Shown: piece after piece, positions 1 through 7,495 of the stretch
How the letters are laid out: each line of letters begins with the position of its first letter
Numbering within the stretch: the first letter of the stretch is position 1
Assembly (NCBI GenBank): GCA_041676645.1
Contig: JBAYRO010000076.1
Span: 1 to 15,791, forward strand
DNA from: JAMLIN01 sp041676645
GTDB taxonomy: Bacteria > Pseudomonadota > Gammaproteobacteria > Burkholderiales > Burkholderiaceae_E
Reading direction: 5' to 3'
Length of the DNA: 15,791 nucleotides
Notes under the pieces: model-generated
What the model was told of the DNA's origin: nothing
The model's database searches: none
The model's input: only the letters and a program-made list of their open reading frames with translations
Translations under genes and position numbers: made by a program

Positions 1-1608
1 GGTGAGCAAGTTACTGATCTTGTTGTACTTCTGCTTATCGTCCAGTGCATCACTCAGCTTGTCCATCAGCAACCCGTTGAGTTCAGTGCGGTTCGCCCGG
101 TCGAACTTCGCAAGGTAGTCAGTCAGCAGCTTTGCATAGAAAGCATCGTCCTGTGCTCGGGTGCGGATGTAGTCCGCCTTGTTCGCCGTCACCTCGGCCA
201 CAGCAGCCGATACATGGAAGTTAGGCTTTCGCCCCTCGATCAGTCGCATCCGCCTCAGACGAATCACCGCTTCATCAGGAATAGGCAACTTCTTCTGCAC
301 ACGGTCCAGCGCCAGCACATCTACCAATCGTAGATCGGTTTTCTGGATAAGCAGACGGCTATACGCTGGGTCTACCACACCGCCATAGAGCGTGAGTTTG
401 ACGACGTGAGGTTCGCGCAAATCGTAGTCTGGCAGCGGAAAATAGCGACGAGCCTGCCCCTTGTAGATCTCATGGATACCGTAGCCCATGGTGTCGATCA
501 TGTTCAGTTCTGCCATGGCCTGTGCCAGAAACGGGTTTCGATAGCGACGCGGTGTTTTACCACCTTCGACATACTCATCTGGCTGGCCCTCGAAAAATCC
601 GCCTTCACTTTCGAAGAGCAAGCGGTCAGGCTGTTCCGTCACCACAACCCGACCATTACGGGAATAATCCTGATGCGCAATACAATTATGAAGGGCTTCG
701 AGCACGATTTTCTGATCGTACTTGGACACTTCGACGTGCACCAGTTCGTCCTGCGGCAACAGCCGGAGCTGAATATTGCGAATCCGCTGATATAACCGCG
801 TGGTGTTCAACAGAAAGGGTGGACCGAAATGTTCGTAGGCTTGTTCTGGCCCTTCCAGTTTCCAGGTCAACTGTGCCGGATACGGCGATAAACGCCATGC
901 AGATTCCGCCTTGCCCAGCAGCAGCAAGGCGGCGCGTGTAATCCGCCCGTTCTGAGTAATACGGGCGCGGTCCAGAAAAGCAGCCAGTGACCAATGCTCC
1001 ACCTCATCGGCAGAGAATCGGTTCGCATACTTCTGCGCAAACGACTCCCGTGCCTTGCGTAGCGCCGCTTGGTGCAGATCATCCTGCGTCGCACCAGCAA
1101 CCACTTGTGCAGTCCAGTCCTGCTGAAGAGTCTGCTGTCGGATTTCGTCCTGCTTGTCGAGACTGAGCGGAGCACGACTTTCACCGGCACGCGCGTAATA
1201 GTGACCTTTCCAGGCGATGGGAATACCCCGCGGTGCTGCAGGAATTTCAAACAGCACGACACGGCCCACCTTGTCATACAATACAAGGATGTTGCGGAAC
1301 GTGATGTTAGGCTCGGTACCCTGGGCAATCTGGTACTTCAGACTCTGCAGGCGCTCCGGCTCGGAACGGTAGTTGGTTCCCACCACGACGCGAGTCCGGT
1401 CATTGACACCAAACACCAGCCAGGCGCGTTCCAGACCTCGTAAATTAGCTTCGTTGCTCAGTGCGGAGAAGTATTCCCCTATCTTGTGAGTATCGTATTC
1501 ATTGCTCGCCTGCTTAAACTCCACGACTTCGTTTTCCCAGGTGGCAATCAATCGGTCCAACAGTGCTTTCAGTGCCGCTGACTCTACGCGATCGCCCTCG
1601 TGATGCAC
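1..1608 (-). CDS. AlbA_2-type DNA-binding / ATP-binding protein, 3' end outside window
   Basis: I see one uninterrupted minus-strand frame of 536 codons running off the window at base 1. The N-terminal part (about residues 22-130) carries the AlbA_2 (Schlafen-like) signature: WENEVVEFKQAS, then KIGEYFSALSNEANLRG, AWLVFGVND and later EIPAAPRGIPIAWKGHYYAR. Around residues 305-318 comes ALHNCIAHQDYS, matching the ATP-binding (HATPase_c_4-like) half of these proteins. The last 100 residues look like helical winged-helix segments, ending KQKYNKISNLLT. Family members are called putative transcriptional regulators or RecG-like proteins and are frequent in mobile and defence-rich regions; their activity is mostly unknown. 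No ATG lies between the upstream in-frame stop (1615-1617) and the domain, so GTG at 1608 is the likely start, with only a weak upstream AGGCGA as SD. GC is clearly lower than in the neighbours. Family assignment is firm; function is inference. Confidence 0.88.
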   Translation of the reverse strand, partial: MHHEGDRVESAALKALLDRLIATWENEVVEFKQASNEYDTHKIGEYFSALSNEANLRGLERAWLVFGVNDRTRVVVGTNYRSEPERLQSLKYQIAQGTEPNITFRNILVLYDKVGRVVLFEIPAAPRGIPIAWKGHYYARAGESRAPLSLDKQDEIRQQTLQQDWTAQVVAGATQDDLHQAALRKARESFAQKYANRFSADEVEHWSLAAFLDRARITQNGRITRAALLLLGKAESAWRLSPYPAQLTWKLEGPEQAYEHFGPPFLLNTTRLYQRIRNIQLRLLPQDELVHVEVSKYDQKIVLEALHNCIAHQDYSRNGRVVVTEQPDRLLFESEGGFFEGQPDEYVEGGKTPRRYRNPFLAQAMAELNMIDTMGYGIHEIYKGQARRYFPLPDYDLREPHVVKLTLYGGVVDPAYSRLLIQKTDLRLVDVLALDRVQKKLPIPDEAVIRLRRMRLIEGRKPNFHVSAAVAEVTANKADYIRTRAQDDAFYAKLLTDYLAKFDRANRTELNGLLMDKLSDALDDKQKYNKISNLLT

Positions 1609-1668
1609 CTCATTTCAGTCGCCTGGAAGCGAAAACCGCTATCCGTCTGGAATCTCGTCGGGAGCAAC

Positions 1669-2538
1669 TCAACGCGTCCCGTGCAGCGCCATCCCGCGTC
1701 CGCGTATGCCGTTCACCCCCGCGACCAGGAACTCGCGCACCGCGGTGCCGGCGATCGTGTAGGTGAAGCCGACACCGGTGATGAACTGGTTCGCGAGGAA
1801 GCAGGCGGGTCCGAACTCCACCACGGCGTCGAACACGTTCTCGCCCGGCCGCGCGGCCATGGTGCCGGTGAACTGGCATTTCGGCCCGCCGAAATTGCTG
1901 CTGTCGATGCCGCTGAAGCGGCCGTCGGGCTGGACGGTGACGTCGACCGGGGTGCCGTCCATCAGGCGCATCGGCCACAGCCCCACGATGTCCGCCAGCG
2001 CCGCCGGCGCATCGTAGTCGTAGCTCGTCGACGGAATCGGCGCGCCGGCAAAGTCGATGGTCCACTGCGGAAAGCTGGCCGCCCCGAGGAGCGACTGATT
2101 CGTGTAGCTCGCTTCCAGCGTTCCCGCCACGGCCGGATCGATGCCGAAGAAATCCCTGGCGTCCGCGGAAGCGAACTTGCCGTCGGTGGATACGCCGGAT
2201 CCCTGCACGAAGCCGTCCACCGCAAAGCCGCCGCCGCCCTGGCCGCCGTAAAGGATCCAGTACTCGCCGCCCGGAAGGACGAGCCAGCGAGCATCGCCCC
2301 GGGCCGGGTCGATCTCGAAGGAGCCCGACCAGGCGCCCTCGAGGCGTACCGGGGGATCCCCGGGCCCGCCGGGAAGACCGGGGCTCACGCCGTTGCCGCC
2401 CTCGCCCCCGGCGCCGTCACCCCCACACGCGGAGAGCGCCAGCGCGGTGACCGCCGCCATGCCGATGGCCCGCGCGGCCGCACCGAAGGCCGTCGCTCCC
2501 GGGCCTGGGCCCGTCTCGCTGTCTCCGACTGTCAACAT
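1669..2538 (-). CDS. Predicted lipoprotein of unknown function
   Basis: A 289-residue protein with an N-terminal hydrophobic stretch ending in the lipobox LSAC, so Cys38 would be the lipidated residue after signal peptidase II cleavage. A Gly-rich linker follows, which fits a periplasm-facing protein tethered to a membrane. The mature part appears to hold two beta-rich modules of about 100 residues. The first starts near LEGAWSGSFE and the second near IVGLWPMRLMDG; each begins with a hydrophobic-Gly-x-Trp motif. The second module has two cysteines (KCQF and ACFL) that could pair as a disulfide. The start is set by an AGGGG SD about eight bases upstream and by a seven-base overlap with the stop of the YkgJ-type gene, suggesting translational coupling. 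The signal region is long; an internal Met27 is an alternative start. I do not recognise a specific family. Confidence 0.8.
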   Translation of the reverse strand: MLTVGDSETGPGPGATAFGAAARAIGMAAVTALALSACGGDGAGGEGGNGVSPGLPGGPGDPPVRLEGAWSGSFEIDPARGDARWLVLPGGEYWILYGGQGGGGFAVDGFVQGSGVSTDGKFASADARDFFGIDPAVAGTLEASYTNQSLLGAASFPQWTIDFAGAPIPSTSYDYDAPAALADIVGLWPMRLMDGTPVDVTVQPDGRFSGIDSSNFGGPKCQFTGTMAARPGENVFDAVVEFGPACFLANQFITGVGFTYTIAGTAVREFLVAGVNGIRGRGMALHGTR

Positions 2539-3245
2539 GTGTCATCCCCTGAAGTGAAATGGCCCTCGGGCTCGCCGACCACCCGCGCCACATGGAATAC
2601 CCGTTCCCCCGCAGCGAGCCGCGCGCCCGCCCGCGGATCGCGCATGGCTTCGAGAAACGCGGAGTCGAGATCGTAGAGACGCGAATCGATGCCGGCGGCC
2701 GTGCTGGCACGCCGGAATCCGGCCGTGGCGCCGTAGCCGGCCTCGCTCAGTTCGTCGATGCCGGTATCGACGAAGCCCCGGTTGTCCGGCGCATCGAACG
2801 CCGACCGGCACTGGCCGGCGTCCGTCGAGTGGTAGTTCCGGCAAAGCGCCGGACGCACATCGTAGACCGAGCAGGCGGAATCGACGAGGAAGGGACAGGG
2901 CTGGTTGCTCGCCCGATGCTCGGCGTACGACAGGCCCGCCGTCGCGCTCGTGTTCGCGGCCGCCCGCAAGACCATGGCCTCGCGGCGCTCCGGCGGAAGC
3001 GTCGCGACGCGCGTGGCGATCGCGAGCACTTCGAGGGCGGTGGCCTCGACCTTGAAGTGGCAGCACCAGGCGCAGCCGGCGCGACAATCTGGCTTGATCG
3101 GCGACATCGCCCGTGCGTGGGCAGTGACGCGCTCATGGCGAGCGTAGAAGCGCAGCAGAGCCCGGCCGTGCGAGCCGTCGCGCAACTGCGTCGACGCCAG
3201 GGCCGCTTCGGTGTCTGCATGGGTCGCAGCGCGTTCTGGATTCAT
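2532..3245 (-). CDS. YkgJ family cysteine-cluster protein
   Basis: A 237-residue protein with the YkgJ/UPF0153 signature. The cluster C54-x3-C58-x2-C61-C62 sits in DCRAGCAWCCHF, followed by further cysteines at C117 (QPCPFL), C125 (ACSVYDVRPALC), C135 and C146. The family is thought to bind zinc or an iron-sulfur cluster through these residues; its biochemical role is not settled. All expected cysteines are present. A CGAGG SD lies about ten bases upstream of the ATG, inside the 3' arm of a small hairpin (3252-3273). The gene lies 44 bases after the exonuclease stop and its own stop overlaps the lipoprotein start, so the three genes probably form one transcript. The C-terminal 80 residues have no recognisable motif. 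Confidence 0.88.
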   Translation of the reverse strand: MNPERAATHADTEAALASTQLRDGSHGRALLRFYARHERVTAHARAMSPIKPDCRAGCAWCCHFKVEATALEVLAIATRVATLPPERREAMVLRAAANTSATAGLSYAEHRASNQPCPFLVDSACSVYDVRPALCRNYHSTDAGQCRSAFDAPDNRGFVDTGIDELSEAGYGATAGFRRASTAAGIDSRLYDLDSAFLEAMRDPRAGARLAAGERVFHVARVVGEPEGHFTSGDDTC

Positions 3246-3251
3246 CCCGGA

Positions 3252-3273
3252 CCTCGTTGCGTTGCGAACGAGG
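3252..3273 (-). promoter_or_regulatory. Intercistronic hairpin covering the YkgJ-gene ribosome binding site
   Basis: On the minus strand the arms CCTCGTT (3273-3267) and AACGAGG (3258-3252) are perfectly complementary over seven bases with an eight-base loop. The 3' arm contains the only good SD (CGAGG) for the ATG at 3245. The structure could hide the ribosome binding site, or protect the exonuclease mRNA end. There is no U-run, so it is not an intrinsic terminator. The repeat is seen directly; the regulatory role is inferred. Confidence 0.4.
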
Positions 3274-3289
3274 ATACAGGGATCGCCGA

Positions 3290-3946
3290 CTATCCCGGGC
3301 GCGTGGGCTCACCAGCGCCCGCGAGACGCTGGAACACGACCAGCGAAGCATAGGCATCGTTGGCCGCGTAGAGCAGCTGGGCCGGGCGCAGTCTGGACTG
3401 CGCCCAGTTCGAGGTGGTGGCCGATTTCGGCTTGCGCAGGCGCTGGCCGAGGACGATCGCGACGGCGGCCTTGAGCCCGACATCGTGCCGATAGCCGGTC
3501 TCGCGAAGGCGCCGGCCGATGTCGATGGCCGCGCCGAGCCGGATGCCGGTCCTGTCGAGCAGCGGCCCGCGGTCGGAACGCAGGCCGAAGCCGACCTTCA
3601 CGAGGTTGTCGGACTCGAGCACCGCGCGCAGGAACTCGACCGGCATGCCCGGCGCCACCTGGACGATGAAGGCTTCGTCGAGCGTGGCGAGCTGGATCAC
3701 ATGCGGGCCTTCGTTGGGCTGGCCGCGCACGAAGACCGGCTTCGATTCGGTGTCGAACCCGACATGACCGGCCTGTTCGAGGGCACGCCGCGCATGCGTC
3801 GCCCCGGCTTCGTCGCGCACGAGGTGGATCCGCTCGAGGGGCAGGCCGGCGAACTCCGGCATCTGCGCGATCGCTTCGCGCGTGGGTCGCTGCAGCGGCG
3901 CGACGCGTTTCGGCGGCGCGGCCTCGGTGCCCGCAGTCGGTTTCAT
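3290..3946 (-). CDS. 3'-5' exonuclease, DEDDy / RNase D-like
   Basis: A 218-residue protein with all DnaQ/RNase D-superfamily motifs in order. Motif I is VGFDTESKP (D65, E67), motif II is LVKVGFGLRSD (D125), and motif III is LLYAANDAYA with the Tyr193-x3-Asp197 spacing of the DEDDy subclass. These acidic residues coordinate two metal ions for 3'-to-5' hydrolysis of RNA or DNA. It lacks the C-terminal HRDC domains of full-length RNase D and is about half its size, so it is a stand-alone exonuclease domain like many small bacterial homologues; the in vivo substrate is unknown. The first 35 residues are a basic, proline-rich extension. The start ATG has a GGGGAA SD about ten bases upstream. It is the first gene of a probable operon with the YkgJ-type and lipoprotein genes, and is divergent from the amidohydrolase gene. 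Confidence 0.9.
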   Translation of the reverse strand: MKPTAGTEAAPPKRVAPLQRPTREAIAQMPEFAGLPLERIHLVRDEAGATHARRALEQAGHVGFDTESKPVFVRGQPNEGPHVIQLATLDEAFIVQVAPGMPVEFLRAVLESDNLVKVGFGLRSDRGPLLDRTGIRLGAAIDIGRRLRETGYRHDVGLKAAVAIVLGQRLRKPKSATTSNWAQSRLRPAQLLYAANDAYASLVVFQRLAGAGEPTRPG

Positions 3947-4070
3947 GTAGGGATTCCCCGGATGGCGCCACTTCGTGCCGGTGGCTCATGGAAGTGAAGG
4001 ATAGCGGACAAGACCCCACGCCTGCGACCCTTGCCGGAACATCGCACAATGCCGGCGAGGAGGATGCCAA

Positions 4071-5102
4071 ATGTCCAGCACAGCTGCCCGACCGTTCCAT
4101 CCGCCGTCCGATCCGCGCTGGCAGGCGCTGCATTCGGAACCGGCGCTCGAGCCGGCACTCGAGATCGTCGATGCGCACCATCATCTGTTCGACCGGCCGA
4201 GCTGGCCCTACCGGCTCGAGGACCTGCTCGACGACTTCGCCGGTGGCCACCGTGTGCGCTCGTCCGTCTACGTCCAGTGCGGCGAGCAATACCTCGCCGA
4301 AGGGCCCGCGCATCTGCGACCGGTCGGCGAAACCCGCTTCGTCGATGCCGCCGCCAGGCGAGCCCTGCACATGACCGAAGGCGCGGTCCATGCCTGCGCG
4401 GCCATCGTCGGCTTCGCCGACCTTACCCTCGGCGCCGCGGTCGACGAGGTGCTGGAAGCGCACCTGCGCGCCGCCCCCACCCGCTTTCGCGGCATCCGCC
4501 ACGGCCTGTCGACCGATCCCGATCCCGCCTACGCCCGCTCCGGCCCGCGACCATCGCCCGGACTGATGGCCGATCCGGCGTTCCGGGAGGGCTTCGCGCG
4601 GCTGGCGCCGCATGGCCTGTCCTTCGATGCCTGGCTCTATCATCCCCAGATTCCGGAGCTGCTCGAGCTTGCCCGCGCCTTTCCGGACACGAACATCGTG
4701 CTCGACCATGTCGGCGGGCCACTGGGCCTGGGCGGCTACGCCGGCCGGCGCGACGAGGTGTTCGCGCAATGGCGCGATTCGATCCGGGCGCTCGCGGATT
4801 GCCCGAACGTCGTCGTCAAGCTCGGCGGCCTCGGCATGCGCCTGACCGGCTTCGGCTTCGACGAAGGCAGGCAGCCGCCCGACTCGACGACTCTCGCCGC
4901 CGCCTGGAAGCCCTGGATCGACACCTGCATCGAGGCATTCGGCGCCGAGCGGGCGATGTTCGAAAGCAACTTTCCGGTCGATGGCTGCTCATGCAGCTAC
5001 GGCGTGCTGTGGAACGCCTTCAAGCGGATCACCGCCGATGCGTCGGCCGATGAAAAGGCGGCGCTCTACCAGCGCACGGCCCGGCGGGTGTACCGGATCT
5101 GA
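4071..5102 (+). CDS. Amidohydrolase family protein (amidohydrolase_2)
   Basis: A 343-residue TIM-barrel metal hydrolase of the amidohydrolase_2 family (the ACMS decarboxylase / lactone hydrolase group). It opens with VDAHHHLFD, giving the first-strand H36-x-H38 metal pair. WLYHPQ (H191) and IVLDHVGGP (H213) supply the later barrel histidines, and FESNFPVD (ending D304) is the last-strand motif. Relatives hydrolyse lactones or decarboxylate aromatic-pathway intermediates with a single divalent metal; the substrate here cannot be read. The start is well set by a GAGGAGG SD seven bases upstream of the ATG. The gene is divergent from the exonuclease gene across 124 bases and is followed 58 bases later by yghU on the same strand, so the two are probably co-transcribed. 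Confidence 0.9.
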   Translation: MSSTAARPFHPPSDPRWQALHSEPALEPALEIVDAHHHLFDRPSWPYRLEDLLDDFAGGHRVRSSVYVQCGEQYLAEGPAHLRPVGETRFVDAAARRALHMTEGAVHACAAIVGFADLTLGAAVDEVLEAHLRAAPTRFRGIRHGLSTDPDPAYARSGPRPSPGLMADPAFREGFARLAPHGLSFDAWLYHPQIPELLELARAFPDTNIVLDHVGGPLGLGGYAGRRDEVFAQWRDSIRALADCPNVVVKLGGLGMRLTGFGFDEGRQPPDSTTLAAAWKPWIDTCIEAFGAERAMFESNFPVDGCSCSYGVLWNAFKRITADASADEKAALYQRTARRVYRI

Positions 5103-5160
5103 GCGATCCGCCGGCCGCCCGACCCCAACCCCGACAACCCCGAAACACGGAGATTCCTGC

Positions 5161-6036
5161 ATGTCCGACGATACCGAATACGTCCCCCCGAAGGTCTGGA
5201 CCTGGAACAAGGCCAGCGGCGGGCGATTCGCCAACATCAACCGGCCGATCGCCGGGCCCACCCACGACAAGGAGCTGCCGGTCGGCCGGCATCCCCTGCA
5301 GCTCTACTCGCTCGCCACGCCCAACGGGGTGAAGGTGACGGTGATGCTCGAGGAACTGCTCGCCGCCGGCCACGCCGGCGCGGAGTACGATGCCTGGCCG
5401 ATCCGGATCAGCGAGGGCGACCAGTTCGGCAGCGGCTTCGTCGCGATCAATCCGAACTCCAAGATCCCGGCGCTGCTCGATCGCAGCGGCCCGGAGTCGA
5501 TCCGGGTGTTCGAGTCGGGCGCGATCCTGGTCTACCTTGCCGAGAAGTTCGGCGCCTTCCTGCCCACCGAACCGGCGAAACGGGCCGAATGCCTGTCCTG
5601 GCTCTTCTGGCAGATGGGCAGCGCCCCGTACCTGGGCGGCGGCTTCGGCCATTTCTATGCCTACGCCCCGTTCAAGATCGAGTACGCGATCGACCGCTTC
5701 GCAATGGAAGCCAAGCGCCAGCTCGATGTACTCGACCGGCGGCTCGCCGAATCCGAGTACCTCGGCGGCGACGAATACACGATCGCCGACATGGCCGTCT
5801 GGCCCTGGTACGGCGCGCTCGCCAAGGGCCTCGTCTACGAGGCCGGCGAATTCCTGTCGGTGCACGAGTACCGGAACGTGCAGCGCTGGACCGACCAGAT
5901 CGCGAAACGGACGCCGGTGCGCCGCGGCAGGATGGTCAACCGCCTGGTCGGCGACCCGGCCAGCCAGCTGCACGAGCGCCACGATGCGAGCGACTTCGAT
6001 ACCCGCACGCAGGACAAGCTGAACCCCGCCGGCTGA
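5161..6036 (+). CDS. yghU: Glutathione-dependent disulfide-bond oxidoreductase YghU
   Basis: A 291-residue protein that lines up with E. coli YghU from end to end as I recall it: KVWTWNKASGG near the start, FANINRP, LPVGRHPLQLYS, a TPNG glutathione-site motif (T53-P54-N55), NPNSKIPAL, VFESGAILVYLAEKFG and the C-terminal LHERHDASDF. YghU is a nu-class glutathione S-transferase-like enzyme, cytosolic, that binds two glutathione molecules and has strong disulfide-bond reductase activity, with some organic peroxidase activity. The thioredoxin-fold domain spans roughly residues 45-135 and the all-helical domain 140-260. I chose the ATG at 5161 because it begins the conserved N-terminus and follows a CGGAGA SD; an upstream in-frame ATG at 4981 lies inside the amidohydrolase gene. 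The pairing with the amidohydrolase hints at metabolism of a reactive compound, but that is inference. Confidence 0.96.
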   Translation: MSDDTEYVPPKVWTWNKASGGRFANINRPIAGPTHDKELPVGRHPLQLYSLATPNGVKVTVMLEELLAAGHAGAEYDAWPIRISEGDQFGSGFVAINPNSKIPALLDRSGPESIRVFESGAILVYLAEKFGAFLPTEPAKRAECLSWLFWQMGSAPYLGGGFGHFYAYAPFKIEYAIDRFAMEAKRQLDVLDRRLAESEYLGGDEYTIADMAVWPWYGALAKGLVYEAGEFLSVHEYRNVQRWTDQIAKRTPVRRGRMVNRLVGDPASQLHERHDASDFDTRTQDKLNPAG

Positions 6037-6042
6037 GATGGT

Positions 6043-6095
6043 GAAATGGGGTCAGACACGATTTCCCTGCGGGAAATCGTGTCTGACCCCATTTC
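6043..6095. repeat. Perfect 25-bp inverted repeat with 3-base loop between convergent genes
   Basis: The left arm (6043-6067) and right arm (6071-6095) are exact reverse complements around a TGC loop. The core is GGGGTCAGACACGATTT. It starts seven bases after the yghU stop and ends seven bases before the stop of the aminotransferase on the other strand, so it would form a strong hairpin at the end of both transcripts. It lacks a clear long U-run. The length, perfection and sequence resemble the dispersed REP-like palindromes that many beta- and gammaproteobacteria carry, which are linked to Y1/RAYT transposases; that link is from memory and unchecked. It probably also works as a bidirectional transcript end or mRNA-stabilising structure. 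Confidence 0.85.
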
Positions 6096-6101
6096 TGCCC
6101 T

Positions 6102-7469
6102 TCACTGCAGCTCCTTTTCAAAGGCGGCGAGCGTCTCGCCGATGAGGGCGGCGATGGTGTCGATCTGTGGGCCGTCGACGATCAGCGGCGGCGCCACCAT
6201 CAGCCATTCGCCGAACTCCCCGTTGGCGGTACGGCGCGAGTAGAGCAGCAGGCCACGCTCCATGCCGAGTTCGACGATGCGGGCAATCGCCTGCGTCTGC
6301 GCCGGGAATATCGCCCTGGTCTCCCGGTCGGCGACGATCTCGATCGCCATCAGCAGGCCCTTGCCGCGGATGTCGCCCATGATCGCGCTGTCCTTCTGCA
6401 CCTCGAGCAGGCGTTCGCGCAGGCGCCCGCCCATCGCGGCGGCATTCGGGATCAGGCCGCGCTCCGCCGTCTCGGCCACCACCGCATGTCCGATGGCGCA
6501 GGACAGGGGATTCGATGCATAGGTGAAGCCGTGCATGAAACCGCCCGCCTCGGCCAGCGCATCGACCATCCCGCGCGAAGCGAGCACCGCGCCCAGCGGC
6601 GTGTAGCCGGCGCCGATGCCCTTGGCGAGGGTGACGATGTCGGGCCGCGCATCCGGCCAGTGGTGGGCGGCGAGAAACTCGCCGGTGCGGCCGGCGCCGC
6701 TCATCACTTCATCGAACACCAGCAGCACGCCGTGGCGGCTGCAGATCTCGCGCACCCTGGCGAAGTAGCGATCGAGGGGAACCAGCGCGCCGGTGGCAAG
6801 CCCGCCCACCGGTTCCAGGAAGAAGGCCAGCACGGTCTCGGGCCCTTCGCGCCGGATCGTCGCCTCGAGCGCGTCGGCGCAGTGATCGGCCCAGGTCTGG
6901 GCGGTATGCCCCGCGGGCAGCCGGTAGGTGAAGGCCGCGGGCACCTTGGGCATCATGCGCGCCATCGGACCGAAGCTGGCTTCGGAAACCGGGTCGCCGC
7001 TGACCGCGATGGCACCCATGGTGCCGCCGTGATAGCTGGGCATGCACGACAGCACCTTCCAGCGCGAGGCCTGGCCCTGGGTGATCGCGTACTGGCGAGC
7101 GAGCTTCATCGCGCTCTCGGTGGCTTCGGAACCGCCCGAGATGAAGAAGGCGCGCTCCAGCCCCGGCCCGGCCAGGTCGGCCAGGATGTCGGCCAGCCGG
7201 ACGTTGGCCTCGTTCTCGAAGAAGACGCGGCTGGCGTAGGCCACCTCGCGCATCTGCCGGTCGGACGCGGCGATCACCCGCGCGTTCGCATGACCGAGGT
7301 TGGCGGCGATGGGCCCCGAGGATGCATCGATGTAGCGCCGCCCTTCGGTGTCCCACAGGTAGATGCCCTCGCCGCGGGCAACGCTCGGGCGGCGCGGAAG
7401 CGCCTTGCTGCGATAGAAGAGTTGCACCGGACCGCCGTGCGGGCCGTAGGGGCTGGTCGATGGATTCAT
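6102..7469 (-). CDS. Class III PLP-dependent aminotransferase (aspartate aminotransferase family)
   Basis: A 455-residue fold-type I PLP enzyme. It has the small N-terminal motif LWDTEGRRYIDASSGP, the phosphate-binding SGGSEATE (111-118), SYHGGT near 145-150, the cofactor-binding acid in LVFDEVMSGAGRTG (D253) and the Schiff-base lysine in TLAKGIGAGYTPLG (K283). Class III enzymes move an amino group from omega- or alpha-amino compounds to pyruvate or 2-oxoglutarate; the substrate here is unknown. The frame stays open upstream to an ATG at 8126, but I chose 7469 because an AGGAG SD sits seven bases before it, conserved class III sequence starts right after, and the extension would run through the preceding gene. 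It is the last gene of the RpiR operon, 26 bases after the other aminotransferase. Confidence 0.93.
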   Translation of the reverse strand: MNPSTSPYGPHGGPVQLFYRSKALPRRPSVARGEGIYLWDTEGRRYIDASSGPIAANLGHANARVIAASDRQMREVAYASRVFFENEANVRLADILADLAGPGLERAFFISGGSEATESAMKLARQYAITQGQASRWKVLSCMPSYHGGTMGAIAVSGDPVSEASFGPMARMMPKVPAAFTYRLPAGHTAQTWADHCADALEATIRREGPETVLAFFLEPVGGLATGALVPLDRYFARVREICSRHGVLLVFDEVMSGAGRTGEFLAAHHWPDARPDIVTLAKGIGAGYTPLGAVLASRGMVDALAEAGGFMHGFTYASNPLSCAIGHAVVAETAERGLIPNAAAMGGRLRERLLEVQKDSAIMGDIRGKGLLMAIEIVADRETRAIFPAQTQAIARIVELGMERGLLLYSRRTANGEFGEWLMVAPPLIVDGPQIDTIAALIGETLAAFEKELQ

Positions 7470-7495
7470 GCCGGTCTCCTGTCGAACCCGGGCCT

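Noticed and set aside
179..1443. Several plus-strand open frames opposite the AlbA_2 gene
   Set aside because: The minus-strand frame is continuous over 536 codons with clear family motifs; the opposite frames have no recognisable domains.
1600..3353. Long plus-strand open frames across the lipoprotein and YkgJ-type genes
   Set aside because: They are Arg/Gly/Ala-rich antisense frames produced by high GC; the minus-strand frames carry the lipobox and cysteine cluster.
3964..3996. Overlapping short inverted repeats (GCCAC/GTGGC and CACTTC/GAAGTG) between the exonuclease and amidohydrolase genes
   Set aside because: Arms are five to six bases with mutually exclusive pairings; expected by chance in GC-rich DNA.
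3309..4769. 486-codon minus-strand open frame across the exonuclease and amidohydrolase genes
   Set aside because: It crosses two real genes in the wrong frame and shows only Arg/Ala-rich composition.
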